From NCBI RefSeq assembly GCF_009932335.1, contig NZ_BLJF01000001.1:248001-312000 (forward strand): DNA of 64,000 bases, written 5' to 3'. Both the position numbers and the translations under genes were made by a program. The notes beneath the pieces were generated by a model, which searched no databases, was not told the DNA's origin, and saw only the letters and a list, made by a program, of their open reading frames with translations. The stretch comes from Pseudomonas asiatica. GTDB lineage: Bacteria; Pseudomonadota; Gammaproteobacteria; Pseudomonadales; Pseudomonadaceae. This document shows, one piece after another, positions 44,176 through 52,976 of the stretch (positions are counted from its first letter, which is position 1; each line of letters opens with the position of its first letter).

Positions 44176-45603
44176 ATGAGCGAACCGGGACAGAAGCTGC
44201 GCCTGGGCGCGCTGATCGCATTGGTGGTCGGCTCGATGATTGGAGGCGGGATCTTCTCGTTGCCGCAGAACATGGCGGCGCGTGCCGATGTGGGGGCTGT
44301 GCTGATCGGTTGGGGTATCACCGCAGTCGGCATGTTGGCCCTGGCTTTCGTATTTCAGACCCTGGCCAACCGCAAGCCGGAGCTGGACTCGGGAGTGTAC
44401 GCCTACGCCAAGGCCGGCTTTGGCGAGTACATGGGTTTTTCCTCGGCCTGGGGCTACTGGATCAGTGCCTGGCTGGGCAACGTCGGCTACTTCGTGCTGC
44501 TGTTCAGCACCCTGGGTTTCTACTTCCCGGTGTTCGGCGAGGGCAACACGCCAATCGCCATCGGCTGCGCTTCGCTGCTGCTCTGGGCGGTGCATTTCCT
44601 GGTGCTGCGCGGCATCAAGGAAGCAGCATTCATCAACCAGGTGACCACCGTGGCCAAGGTGGTACCGTTGCTGATTTTCGTGGTGATCGCGGCGTTCGCC
44701 TTCCGCGCCGATATCTTCACACGTGACATCTGGGGCCTGAGCAACCCGCAGTTCGGCAGCGTGCTGGAGCAGGTGCGCAACATGATGCTGGTCACCGTGT
44801 TCGTGTTCATCGGTATCGAGGGCGCCAGCGTGTATTCCGGGCGCGCCCAGCGCCGCTCGGATGTGGGCAAGGCCACGGTGATCGGTTTCCTGGGGGTATT
44901 GGCGCTGCTGGTGCTGGTCAACGTGCTGTCGCTGGGGGTGATGACCCAGCCGCAACTGGCCGGGCTGCAGAACCCGTCACTGGCTTCGGTGCTGGAGCAT
45001 ATCGTCGGGCCATGGGGTGCCTTGCTGATCAGTATCGGCCTGGCGGTTTCGCTGCTTGGCGCGCTGCTGTCGTGGGCGTTGCTGTGTGCCGAGATCCTCT
45101 ACGCCACGGCGCGGGACAAGACCATGCCGCGTTTCCTGGCCAAGGAAAACGCCAACCATGTACCGGCCAACGCCCTGTGGCTGACCAACTGCATGATCCA
45201 GGGCTTCCTGCTGATCACGCTGTTTTCCGCCGGTACCTATACCAGCCTGATCTACCTGGCCTCGTCGATGATTCTTGTGCCCTACCTGTGGTCGGCGGCC
45301 TACGCCGTGCTGCTGGCGGTACGTGCAGAAACCTACGACGAGCAGCCGGCCCTGCGCCGCAAGGACCTGCTGGTGGCGCTGGTTGCCCTGGTATATGCCG
45401 TGTGGCTGTTGTACGCCGGCGGGCTGAAGTACCTGCTGCTGTCGGCGCTGCTGTACGCGCCGGGCGTGATCCTGTTCGCCAGGGCCAAGCATGAGCAGGG
45501 TAAAACCTTGTTCACCACTTGGGAAAAGCTGATTTTCGCTGCCGTGCTGGCAGGTGCCGCGCTGGCGGCCTATGCCCTGTACTCAGGGCTGCTGAGCTTG
45601 TGA
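44176..45603 (+). CDS. Second ArcD-like amino acid antiporter
   Basis: A 475-residue APC-family antiporter, the same length as the operon ArcD and very similar across the protein (GSMIGGGIFSLPQNMA, AYAKAGFGEYMGFSSAWGYW and GKATVIGF are shared). It is transcribed away from arcDABC, so the two arose by duplication or were brought together. Differences such as WGLSNPQFGSV versus WAVGTPELGSV suggest divergence in transport detail. It may exchange arginine, ornithine or another pair. Confidence 0.88.
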   Translation: MSEPGQKLRLGALIALVVGSMIGGGIFSLPQNMAARADVGAVLIGWGITAVGMLALAFVFQTLANRKPELDSGVYAYAKAGFGEYMGFSSAWGYWISAWLGNVGYFVLLFSTLGFYFPVFGEGNTPIAIGCASLLLWAVHFLVLRGIKEAAFINQVTTVAKVVPLLIFVVIAAFAFRADIFTRDIWGLSNPQFGSVLEQVRNMMLVTVFVFIGIEGASVYSGRAQRRSDVGKATVIGFLGVLALLVLVNVLSLGVMTQPQLAGLQNPSLASVLEHIVGPWGALLISIGLAVSLLGALLSWALLCAEILYATARDKTMPRFLAKENANHVPANALWLTNCMIQGFLLITLFSAGTYTSLIYLASSMILVPYLWSAAYAVLLAVRAETYDEQPALRRKDLLVALVALVYAVWLLYAGGLKYLLLSALLYAPGVILFARAKHEQGKTLFTTWEKLIFAAVLAGAALAAYALYSGLLSL

Positions 45604-45999
45604 CGGGGCAGGGCAGGGGGCGTGCTCGGGGCGGGACCAGATCCACAGGTTGCCCAGGGTCATGCCGGCAATGGCCAGGAACACCGGCCAGCGGTGTTCC
45701 AGGAACGTCAGCATCAGGCCCGCGCACAGCAGCATGCTGAGGGTCGCGCTGACCTTGGCCCGGCGCTGGATCACCTTGCCATTGCGCCAGTTGTGCAGGA
45801 TCGGCCCGAACAACCGGTGGTTTTCCAGCCAGGCAGACAGGCGCGGCGAACTGCGTGTGGCCGCCCAGGCAGCCAGCAGGATGAATTCGGTGGTCGGCAG
45901 GCCGGGAATGACGATCGCGACCAGGCCCACGCCCAGGCTCACGTAAGCCAAGGTCGCATACAGCAGGCGGGCGAGTTTCGAACGGGCGGGTCGGGTCAT
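45583..45999 (-). CDS. YbaN-like DUF454 membrane protein
   Basis: A 138-residue inner-membrane protein with about three helices and the DUF454 motif GLPTTEFILLAAWAATRSSPRL. I chose the ATG at 45999; a TTG at 46059 overlapping the hemO stop is possible. It converges on arcD2 with a 21-nt overlap and lies just after heme oxygenase in the same direction, suggesting membership of the heme module. Its biochemical role is unknown. Confidence 0.82.
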   Translation of the reverse strand: MTRPARSKLARLLYATLAYVSLGVGLVAIVIPGLPTTEFILLAAWAATRSSPRLSAWLENHRLFGPILHNWRNGKVIQRRAKVSATLSMLLCAGLMLTFLEHRWPVFLAIAGMTLGNLWIWSRPEHAPCPAPSQAQQP

Positions 46000-46055
46000 G
46001 GTCTCACTGCATGGAAGCGGTTCGGCCACCGGTAGGGTGGCCGGGGTATGGCGTG

Positions 46056-46649
46056 TCAAACCAGCGCGGCATCTGCAGCATAGGCATGCTTGAGCAGCTT
46101 GGTGAAGCGCTCGAAGGCAGCAACTGCGCCGCGTTCGGCAGCGGCTTCCTCTTCGGCCGACAGGGCCAGGCCATCAAGAATGCGGGTGAACTGTTTCCAG
46201 CCTTCGGCACGGCCACCGGCCGGTTCGCCCAGGTGTCGGGCACCGAAAGTTTCGGACAGTTCCAGGGCCACGGCACGCTTGATCAGAAACGCAGCGCCCA
46301 GTTTGGAGCCTTCGGAGACGAAGATCCAGCCCATTGCCTCGCCCAGGCTCGGGTTGCGCAGGGCCCCCGGTACGGCTGGCGGTACTTCGGTGTCGAGGTC
46401 GGCGAGGTCCAGGCGGGCCTGTTCGGCACGGCAGCGCTCGGCCAGGTCGGGGATGATGGCGATCAGTTGCGGGTCGTTGTACAGGGCCTGCAGCTCGGCC
46501 TGGAACAGGTACTGGGCGACCACGAAGCGGGCGAAGCTTTCGCGGCTGTCGAAGGGCGCGTGGGCTTTGACCAGGGCATCCAGTTCGGCGTGGGGGGCGT
46601 GGGTGATCTGGTTGAGGCGCTGGGAGCGCAGGGCTGGGCGGTCGGTCAT
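46056..46649 (-). CDS. hemO: Heme oxygenase, HemO/PigA type
   Basis: Opens the heme ring to biliverdin, CO and Fe2+, releasing iron in the cytoplasm. The 197-residue all-helical protein has a candidate proximal His (His17 or His20 in THAPHAELD) and the distal-helix region MGWIFVSEGSKLGAAF. The ATG at 46649 is chosen; the upstream frame runs into a REP. It lies downstream of the TonB receptor, separated by a REP pair. Confidence 0.87.
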   Translation of the reverse strand: MTDRPALRSQRLNQITHAPHAELDALVKAHAPFDSRESFARFVVAQYLFQAELQALYNDPQLIAIIPDLAERCRAEQARLDLADLDTEVPPAVPGALRNPSLGEAMGWIFVSEGSKLGAAFLIKRAVALELSETFGARHLGEPAGGRAEGWKQFTRILDGLALSAEEEAAAERGAVAAFERFTKLLKHAYAADAALV

Positions 46650-46736
46650 GGGGCAGTCCTTGGAAAAGGGGGCGTCTAGAGACAAGACGAAACAGCGGGG
46701 CTGGGACAGTAAAAAAATCGGGTTTTCGTGTTGCCT

Positions 46737-46839
46737 GTACTGGCCTCTTCGCGGGCTTGTCCGCTCCCACAGGTCCATCGCAGGCCCAAGGCTTGCGCAG
46801 TATCTGTGGGAGCGGGCGAGCCCGCGAAGAGGCCGGTAC
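46737..46839. repeat. REP pair between hemO and the receptor gene
   Basis: Inverted CTTCGCGGGCTTGTCCGCTC and matching element, with GTAC...GGCC ends outside. It may limit read-through from the receptor gene into hemO. Confidence 0.85.
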
Positions 46840-46851
46840 AGACGCAAGGGG

Positions 46852-49455
46852 TCAGATATCCCAAACCACATTGATGCCGAAGTTGCGCCCCGGCATGGTC
46901 AGGCGGTCGATGTTGGCCGGCTGAGTCACGGCCGCTTCACCCTGGCCGTCGTAGCTGCGTACCGAATCCCACTGCCAGTACTTCTTGTCGGTGAGGTTGT
47001 ACAGGCCGGCGTTGATGGTCACGTCGTCGGTGACCTTGTAGTAACCGGTCAGGTCCAGCACCCCGTAGCCCGGGGTGCGGAACTTGGAGCTCGAGCCGTC
47101 GGGCGAGTAGAAGGTGCTGTCGTCGACGCGGGTCTTGCGCTTGACCAATGTCCAGCTCAGCAGGCCGCCGTAGTGTTGTTGTTCGTAACCCAGGCCGAAC
47201 ACGCCCTTGAGCGGGTTGACGCTGTTCAGTGGCTCGCCGGTGTCATCGTTTCGGCCATAGGTGTAGGCGATCGAGCCCTGGGTATACAGGCCCTGCGGCG
47301 CACCGAAGTGGTCGAGGTTCAGGCGGCCCTTGACCTCGGTACCCTTGATGGTGGCGTGCTTGATGTTGTTGGCCTTGAAGGTCTGCTCCAGGTTGGCGCT
47401 TTGTACGGCATCTTCGTCGATGAAGTCGCGGTACTTGTTGTAGAACACCGCCACGTCGAAATTACCGGCGTCGAAGTTGCCACGCAGGCCGGTTTCATAG
47501 CTTTTGCTCTTTTCGGGTTCGAGCCCCGGGTTGCCTTCGACGCGGTAGCCTTGCTCGATGTTCTCAAACTTCCCGTACATGGATTTGGCGGTCGGGGTGC
47601 GGAAACCTTCGGCGTACTGGCCATACCAGGTGTAGTTGTCGCTGAAGGCGTAGGTCAGGCCGAACTTGGGCGAGACGCGGTGCCACTTCTTGTCCGAGTC
47701 GTCCTGGGAGGTAGGTGCGGTACCGCTGGACTCCAGGCCACGCAGGAATTCCTCGGTGAACCTGGGCTCCATGCGCGTGTAGTCGTAACGGGCACCAGGC
47801 ATGAAGGTCCAGTTGTTCCAGCGGATTTCATCCTGCACGAACAGGCTGTAGGTGTTCACCGTCGGGTCCGGGAAGTCGCTGACCAGGGCCTGGCCGTCTG
47901 CCGGGCGCTCGGCGCCAGCGGCAGAACAGCCTGAACCAACGGCCAGGCAGGTACCGGTGCCGCTGCGGGAACCGGTGACCTTCTCGTGCTTGAGGGTGGT
48001 GCCGTACGTCAACAGGTGGTCGGTGGCGCCGAGGCTGAAGGCCTTGTCCAGCTGGGCGTCGAATACCCACTGGCGGTCCTTGTACAGGGTGTCTCGGGTA
48101 CGCAGTACCTGACGGCCAGGCGGTGCGTAGACTTCCTCGGTGTGCTGGTCGGTCTTGGCGATCTGGTAGTTCAGGCTCCACTTCACATGGTCGGCGACCA
48201 GCGAATCCAGGCCGAACTCATGGTTGATGCCAAAGCGTTCGCGGGTGATGGTGTCGTTGCCATTGCGCGCCTTGTAGTACCCCGAGGCACCAAAGCCAGG
48301 AATGAAAGGCCCGCCCACCGCACTGAGGATGTTCTGGTCGCGGTCATCCTTGTAGCGTTCGTAGGTGAAACCCAGGCGCGCGTCGTCGGCGTAGTTCCAG
48401 CCCAGCTTGGCCAGCACGTTTGTGGTGCGCACGTCCATCGGGTTGGCTTCGGTACGGGCCAGGCCGTCACCGCTGTGGCCGCCGTGGGTCTCGGTTTCGT
48501 GGCCGTTGCGCTGGCTCAGGTGCAACAGGCCGTCGAAGTCGCCCTGGCGGCCGGCGACGGTGGCGGAGGTCAGCCAGCTTTCGTCGGCCGAGCTGTAGCC
48601 GGTCTTCAGGCGGGCACCTGCGTCCTTGCCGGGCTTGATGATGTCGTCCGGGTCGAGGGTGAAGTAGCTCACCGCGCCGCCGATGGCGTTGCTGCCGTAC
48701 AGCACCGAAGCCGGGCCGCGGAGGATTTCCACACGCTTGACGATCTCCGGGTCAACGTAGTTGCGCTGGGTCTGGGCGTAGGGGCCGAAGAAGAAACTGT
48801 CGGGGATCGACACGCCGTCCACCTGGGTGAGGATGCGCTCGCCATCGATACCACGGATGTTGTAGCCGTTCAGGCCGCTGCGCTGGCCGGTGCCGGCTAC
48901 CGACACACCCGGTTCGTAGCGCACCAGGTCCTGGATGTTGTTCACGTTCTGCCGGTCCAGTTGCTCGCGGGTCTGCACGCTGACGGTGCTCGGCACCTGG
49001 CTGACGTCCTGGGCGCTGCGGGTGGCGCTGACGGTCACCTGCTGCAGGGCAATCACATTGGCGCTGGCCTGGCGTTCGAGCACCACATTGCCGTTGCTGA
49101 TCTTGCGAAAGCCCAGGCCGGTGCCGTGCAGCAGGCGCTTGAGCGCGGCTTCCGGTGGTAGCGAACCCTGCACCCCTGGCGATGCCACGCCGTCGGCCAG
49201 TTCGGCGCTGAAGCCGACCTGCCAGCCGGTGACCTGGCTGAAAGCATTGATGGCCGTAACCAGCGGCTGCTGGCCGATGCTGAAGCGGTAGTCGCCCATG
49301 CGCGGGCTGCTGGCCTGTGCCGGCTCGGCGGCCAGCGCCGGCAGGCTGATGGCGCCACTGGCGAGCAGGGCCAGGTTCAGTAGGGAAAGGCTCAGGAGGG
49401 ACAGTTGCCCTCCATGGCGAGGAAGGGTGGAGGGGCGGGTAGGACCTGTGGACAT
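46852..49455 (-). CDS. TonB-dependent heme/hemoglobin receptor with signalling domain
   Basis: An 867-residue outer-membrane receptor: signal peptide (to ~residue 42, ALAAEP), an N-terminal STN signalling domain (about 55-105, FSIGQQPLVTAINAFSQVTG), a TonB box/plug (QQVTVSATRSAQDVSQVPSTV) and a 22-strand barrel ending in a C-terminal aromatic-hydrophobic pattern (NFGINVVWDI). The motif FRTPTAKSMYG is typical of hemoglobin/transferrin-type receptors. With the sigma/anti-sigma pair upstream this forms a cell-surface signalling system; HxuA of P. aeruginosa (with HxuI/HxuR) is the nearest known counterpart. Confidence 0.88.
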   Translation of the reverse strand: MSTGPTRPSTLPRHGGQLSLLSLSLLNLALLASGAISLPALAAEPAQASSPRMGDYRFSIGQQPLVTAINAFSQVTGWQVGFSAELADGVASPGVQGSLPPEAALKRLLHGTGLGFRKISNGNVVLERQASANVIALQQVTVSATRSAQDVSQVPSTVSVQTREQLDRQNVNNIQDLVRYEPGVSVAGTGQRSGLNGYNIRGIDGERILTQVDGVSIPDSFFFGPYAQTQRNYVDPEIVKRVEILRGPASVLYGSNAIGGAVSYFTLDPDDIIKPGKDAGARLKTGYSSADESWLTSATVAGRQGDFDGLLHLSQRNGHETETHGGHSGDGLARTEANPMDVRTTNVLAKLGWNYADDARLGFTYERYKDDRDQNILSAVGGPFIPGFGASGYYKARNGNDTITRERFGINHEFGLDSLVADHVKWSLNYQIAKTDQHTEEVYAPPGRQVLRTRDTLYKDRQWVFDAQLDKAFSLGATDHLLTYGTTLKHEKVTGSRSGTGTCLAVGSGCSAAGAERPADGQALVSDFPDPTVNTYSLFVQDEIRWNNWTFMPGARYDYTRMEPRFTEEFLRGLESSGTAPTSQDDSDKKWHRVSPKFGLTYAFSDNYTWYGQYAEGFRTPTAKSMYGKFENIEQGYRVEGNPGLEPEKSKSYETGLRGNFDAGNFDVAVFYNKYRDFIDEDAVQSANLEQTFKANNIKHATIKGTEVKGRLNLDHFGAPQGLYTQGSIAYTYGRNDDTGEPLNSVNPLKGVFGLGYEQQHYGGLLSWTLVKRKTRVDDSTFYSPDGSSSKFRTPGYGVLDLTGYYKVTDDVTINAGLYNLTDKKYWQWDSVRSYDGQGEAAVTQPANIDRLTMPGRNFGINVVWDI

Positions 49456-49481
49456 CGGAAGCGCTCCCTGACGCGCGGACT

Positions 49482-49538
49482 GTTATAGGTGATGGCTGTC
49501 CTCGTTTTCAAACGAGAATCAGTTGCATTGGCTATAAC
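49482..49538 (-). promoter_or_regulatory. Receptor control region: Fur-like box and nested inverted repeats
   Basis: A Fur-like box matches 12 of 19 consensus bases at 49514-49532. An outer inverted repeat GTTATAG (49482-49488) / CTATAAC (49532-49538) encloses an inner perfect 7-bp hairpin CTCGTTT-TC-AAACGAG (49501-49516). This nested structure may be bound by RNA polymerase carrying the FecI-type sigma factor, or mark its start site. Promoter elements for that sigma are not identified. Confidence 0.5.
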
Positions 49539-49620
49539 GAGACGGGCGGGGTAGCGTGACTGCGTAAAAATAAATTCAGGGGACCATGATCATGTGCTGC
49601 CTGCACGGGCCTCATCGCCG

Positions 49621-49825
49621 GCAAGCCAGCTCTCATAGAACAACACATGACTCATTGGTTCGGCGAGGTTCTGTAGGAGCAGCCTTGTGCTGCGAAGAGG
49701 CCGGTACTGACAAAGCCTGTCTGTTGCTTGTACCGGCCTCTTCGCAGCACAAGGCTGCTCCTACAAAGGCCGCGTCAGACGAGCGATATTTGTTCTCTGC
49801 GCGACGCGCAGCCCAAAAGGGCTGG
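49621..49825. repeat. Composite REP repeat, copy B (~205 bp)
   Basis: Near-identical to 36513-36720 in sequence and direction, including the shared non-REP flanks (CAACACATGACTCATTGGTT; GAGCGATATTTGTTCTC; hairpin AGCCC-AAAA-GGGCT). It lies between the FecR-type gene and the TonB receptor. With the adjacent 49456-49620 and 49826-49917 sequence it fills a 462-bp gap without genes. Confidence 0.9.
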
Positions 49826-49873
49826 GTAATCTCCCACAGGGACATCGCATTGCTTGAGGCCAATGCGGTCGGG

Positions 49874-49902
49874 GTGGGAGCTGGCTTGCCGGCGATGAGG
49901 CC
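49874..49902. repeat. Single REP, GAGCTGGCTTGCCGGC type
   Basis: One GTGGGAGCTGGCTTGCCGGC element just after the FecR-type gene. A reverse copy begins at 49613, so the pair brackets composite repeat B. Confidence 0.7.
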
Positions 49903-49917
49903 GAGACAGGCAAAAGA

Positions 49918-50880
49918 TCAGTTCAGGATAACCAGCGCCGGGTACTCATGCAGCTGTGCCGCGGTGATGTGGGCCAGTGCACGCAGGGTTTCCAGCGGCT
50001 GGTCGAGGCGGTAGTTGCCGGTGACCGCCAAGTCTTCCAGCTGCGCATTGCGGTTGATGATCCAGCCCGGGTAGTAGCGCTGCACCTCGGCCAGCACCTG
50101 GCTCAGCGGGCAGTTCTCGAACACCAGGCGGCCGTCGACCCAGGCCAGGTCCTTGTGCATGTCGGGGCGCTGGCGCTTGCCGAATCCCTGGGGGCCGACG
50201 CTGATGCTGTCGCCGGCGCTCAGGCGGATGCGCTGGTCGCGGTCCCCCTGCAGGTCGACATCGCCGCGCTGCACCCGCACCTGTGCCTCGCCGTCGAGGT
50301 AGCGCACGGCAAAGTCGGTGTCGCGCACCTGCGCGCGCAACGGCCCGGCCTGCACTTCCAGTGGTAGCAGCGCGCCCTCGGGGACCTGAAAATAGGCCTC
50401 ACCCTGCAATAGGCGGGCGACCTGGCGACCATCACGCTGCTCGCTGGCAAATGCCGAATTGGTGTTGAGCAGCACTTTCGCCCCATCTTCCAGCTGCAGG
50501 CGCTGGCGTTCTCCCACCACTGTCAGGTGGTCGGCCTGCAGGCGCATGGGCAGGTTGCCGAGGGTGAACAGCCCGACCAGCAGCAGCGCTGCCGTGGCCA
50601 GGGGTTTCCAGTGGCTGCGCAGGCGCCCGCGCCACGAGCGGCGCTGTTGCCGATGCATCTGCACGGCCACCTGGTGCAGCGGCGCGCCGTTCCACAGGGC
50701 TTCTGCCTCCACATAGGCCTCGGCATTTTCCGGCGCTGCGCTCAGCCAGGCTTCGAAGGCCTGTGTGTCGTCGGCATCGGCGCATTGCAGGCGCACCAGC
50801 CAGTCCAGCGCCTCGTCCATGGCACGAGCACGGGCGCTGGGCCCGGCGGGTGACGGGCGAGGGGCAGGGCTGTCGGTCAC
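49918..50880 (-). CDS. FecR-type anti-sigma factor
   Basis: A ~320-residue single-pass regulator. The cytoplasmic N-terminal domain (DUF4880-like, EALDWLVRLQ...AFEAWLSAAPENAEAY) binds the sigma factor, a helix follows (about residues 93-113, PLATAALLLVGLFTL) and the periplasmic part has the FecR domain and an STN-like end. I chose the GTG at 50880 because AAGGA lies 7 nt upstream; another GTG at 50955 overlaps the sigma stop. It signals receptor occupancy to the adjacent sigma factor. Confidence 0.87.
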   Translation of the reverse strand: MTDSPAPRPSPAGPSARARAMDEALDWLVRLQCADADDTQAFEAWLSAAPENAEAYVEAEALWNGAPLHQVAVQMHRQQRRSWRGRLRSHWKPLATAALLLVGLFTLGNLPMRLQADHLTVVGERQRLQLEDGAKVLLNTNSAFASEQRDGRQVARLLQGEAYFQVPEGALLPLEVQAGPLRAQVRDTDFAVRYLDGEAQVRVQRGDVDLQGDRDQRIRLSAGDSISVGPQGFGKRQRPDMHKDLAWVDGRLVFENCPLSQVLAEVQRYYPGWIINRNAQLEDLAVTGNYRLDQPLETLRALAHITAAQLHEYPALVILN

Positions 50881-50951
50881 GGTGAATCCTTGAATGGTTT
50901 TTTGCGAATGATCAAGGCTGAGGCGGGGTGTGGCAAGGGCTTTGCGTTGCC

Positions 50952-51464
50952 TCACTTGAGGCGGTCGGCGACACCCATGCAGATCGCCATGATCAGTTTC
51001 AGTTCCTTCTGTACCGTGCTGGGCGAAACATTCAGTTGTTCGGCGATTTCCAGGTAGGTGGCGCCATGCAGGCGGCTGAGGATGAAGATGCGCTGCTGGC
51101 GTTCGCTCAACTGGTTGAGGCTGATGCTCAGGTGCCTGAGCAACTGCTCGGCATGGGCCGCATCCTCGCTGCTGGTGGCCGGTGCGGCCACGCTGTGCAG
51201 GACCTCGTCGGGCACGTCGTCGACCAGCATGCGCGATTGCACCCGGCGTGCGCGCAGGTGGTCGAGGGCCAGGTTGCGCGCGGTCTGGAACACGAACGGC
51301 TCGATGTGTTCGATGGGCCGCTCACCGAGCGCGCGGGACACCCGCAGGTAGGTTTCCTGCAACAGGTCCTCGGCCGTATTGGGGTTGCCCACCATGCGCT
51401 GCAGGGTGCGCAGCAGGGTAAGGCGCTGGACGAGGAAGACAGAGTTGAACCGGGACTGACTCAC
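50952..51464 (-). CDS. FecI-type ECF sigma factor
   Basis: A 170-residue iron-starvation sigma factor with region 2 (about 10-75, ETYLRVSRAL...FQTARNLALDHLRARRV) and region 4 (about 110-165, LSERQQRIFILSRLHGATYLEIAEQLNVS). It would drive the TonB receptor gene when heme binds outside. A 16-of-19 Fur box lies 23 nt upstream, so it is made under iron shortage. Order sigma / anti-sigma / receptor is typical. Confidence 0.92.
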   Translation of the reverse strand: MSQSRFNSVFLVQRLTLLRTLQRMVGNPNTAEDLLQETYLRVSRALGERPIEHIEPFVFQTARNLALDHLRARRVQSRMLVDDVPDEVLHSVAAPATSSEDAAHAEQLLRHLSISLNQLSERQQRIFILSRLHGATYLEIAEQLNVSPSTVQKELKLIMAICMGVADRLK

Positions 51465-51486
51465 TGGGGGACCTGGCCGACGAAAG

Positions 51487-51505
51487 GTTAATGATAATGC
51501 TTATC
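51487..51505 (-). promoter_or_regulatory. Fur box before the FecI-type sigma gene
   Basis: The 19-bp site matches the consensus GATAATGATAATCATTATC at 16 positions (core AATGATAAT and TTATC). It starts 23 bp from the sigma ATG, where bound Fur would block transcription when iron is plentiful. Confidence 0.85.
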
Positions 51506-51580
51506 ATCCACCTCGAAGGTCAAGCCTGGAAATGTTAGGAAAAGGTAAAGATTGTGAGTCCCAGCCTTGCGCGGTCCCGT

Positions 51581-51695
51581 GTAGGAGCGGCGTTGTGTCG
51601 CGATGGGCTGCGCAGCAGTCCCAGCATTTTGGCCTTGGCACAGATTGCAGGGGGCTGCTGCGCAGCCCATCGCGACACAAGGCCGCTCCTACAGG
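51581..51695. repeat. REP pair, GTAGGAGC ends outside
   Basis: GTAGGAGCGGCGTTGTGTCG at the left and its mirrored partner (ending CGCTCCTACAGG) on the right. It lies between the gap stop and the sigma gene promoter and may end the gap transcript. Confidence 0.85.
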
Positions 51696-51709
51696 GAGCG
51701 TGCCGAAGC

Positions 51710-52711
51710 TCAGCGGGCGCGGCACAACGCCAGGCAGTTATCCAGCATGCGGTTGGAGAACCCCCACTCGTTGTCATACCAGGCCAGCACCTTGAGCATG
51801 CGCCCGTTTGCCCGGGTATGGTTGGCATCGAAGATCGACGACAGCGGGTTGTGGTTGAAATCGCAGGAAACCAGCGGCAAGGCGTTGTAGCCCAATACCC
51901 TGGAATGCTTGCTGGCCTCGAGGAACAGCTGGTTGACCTGTTCGGCCGTGGCCTCGCGCTTGAGATTGACCGTGAGGTCCACCAGCGACACGTTGATCAC
52001 CGGCACCCGTACCGCCATGCCGGTCAGCTTGCCGGCCAGCTCCGGCAGCACCAGGCCCACGGCCTCGGCAGCGCCGGTCTTGCTCGGGATCATCGACTGG
52101 GTCGCCGAGCGCGCACGGTACGGATCGCCGTGGTACACATCGGTCAGCACCTGATCGTTGGTATAGGCATGGATGGTAGTCATCAGGCCCTGGTCGATGC
52201 CGAACTCGCGGTGCAGCACCTGGGCAATCGGTGCCAGGCAGTTGGTAGTGCAGGAGGCATTGGAGATGATCTGGTGCGAGGCCCGCAGGATGTCATGGTT
52301 GACCCCGTACACCACGGTGGCATCGGCGCCTTTGGCCGGTGCCGAGACAATCACCTTGCCAGCCCCCGCAGCCAGGTGGGCGGCGGCCTTGGCACGCTCG
52401 GTGAACAGCCCGGTGCATTCGAACACCACGTCGATCGCCTCGGCCTTCCAGGGCAGTTCGGCCGGGTTGCGGATGGCACTGACCGCGATACGGTCACCAT
52501 TGACCGTGAGGCTTTCGTGGTCGGCCTCGACGCTGGCGTCGAAGGTACCGTGCACGCTGTCGTACTTGAGCAGGTGGGCATTCATGGCGCTGTCGCCCAG
52601 GTCGTTGATGGCGACGACCTGCAGGTCCTGGCGGTAGCCTTGGGTATACAGTGCGCGCAGGACGTTGCGCCCGATGCGGCCGAATCCATTGATGGCGATG
52701 CGTAGGGTCAT
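51710..52711 (-). CDS. gap: Glyceraldehyde-3-phosphate dehydrogenase
   Basis: Oxidises glyceraldehyde-3-P to 1,3-bisphosphoglycerate with NAD(P). The 333-residue protein starts [20 protein letters not shown] and has catalytic Cys154 in [11 protein letters not shown]. It is divergent from edd; a HexR-type operator overlaps the region 65-80 bp upstream, matching coordinated induction with the Entner-Doudoroff genes. The short ATG at 52711 gives the family N-terminus. P. putida has more than one gap gene; this is the one beside edd (Gap-1). Confidence 0.94.
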   Translation of the reverse strand: MTLRIAINGFGRIGRNVLRALYTQGYRQDLQVVAINDLGDSAMNAHLLKYDSVHGTFDASVEADHESLTVNGDRIAVSAIRNPAELPWKAEAIDVVFECTGLFTERAKAAAHLAAGAGKVIVSAPAKGADATVVYGVNHDILRASHQIISNASCTTNCLAPIAQVLHREFGIDQGLMTTIHAYTNDQVLTDVYHGDPYRARSATQSMIPSKTGAAEAVGLVLPELAGKLTGMAVRVPVINVSLVDLTVNLKREATAEQVNQLFLEASKHSRVLGYNALPLVSCDFNHNPLSSIFDANHTRANGRMLKVLAWYDNEWGFSNRMLDNCLALCRAR

Positions 52712-52775
52712 GGCAGTACCTCTGGCAGTCCGAGTGAAAGCTGTGGCACAAAGGAGCTTCACTGAAACGGTTTTG

Positions 52776-52790
52776 TTGTTGGAATTACAA
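52776..52790. promoter_or_regulatory. HexR operator candidate 1 (gap side)
   Basis: TTGT-N7-ACAA, a perfect match to the HexR half-site pattern reported for P. putida (TTGT-N7/8-ACAA). It lies 65 bp upstream of the gap ATG. Confidence 0.8.
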
Positions 52791-52837
52791 GATTATTCAC
52801 CTGCCGATAGAAAACAAGCCTTTTTAGTGGCAGTATT

Positions 52838-52853
52838 TTGTTTAAACATACAA
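52838..52853. promoter_or_regulatory. HexR operator candidate 2 (edd side)
   Basis: TTGT-N8-ACAA, the second match in this 265-bp divergent region, nearer edd. The pair suggests HexR, released by 2-keto-3-deoxy-6-phosphogluconate, controls both directions. Confidence 0.8.
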
Positions 52854-52976
52854 CGAGTGGTTGGGCGACGTGCCTCCACCGATGCAGCGGGCTCCTCTAC
52901 CTTGAGCCTAGGCCGCAATCGTTTGGAGGGGAAATGCCCGGCAAACCGCCCTTACAATTAGCCTGGAGTCCAGTAC

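Noticed and set aside
50881..50955. Longer FecR-type protein from a GTG at 50955
   Set aside because: It overlaps the sigma stop but has no ribosome-binding site, while the GTG at 50880 has AAGGA at good spacing. Not fully excluded.
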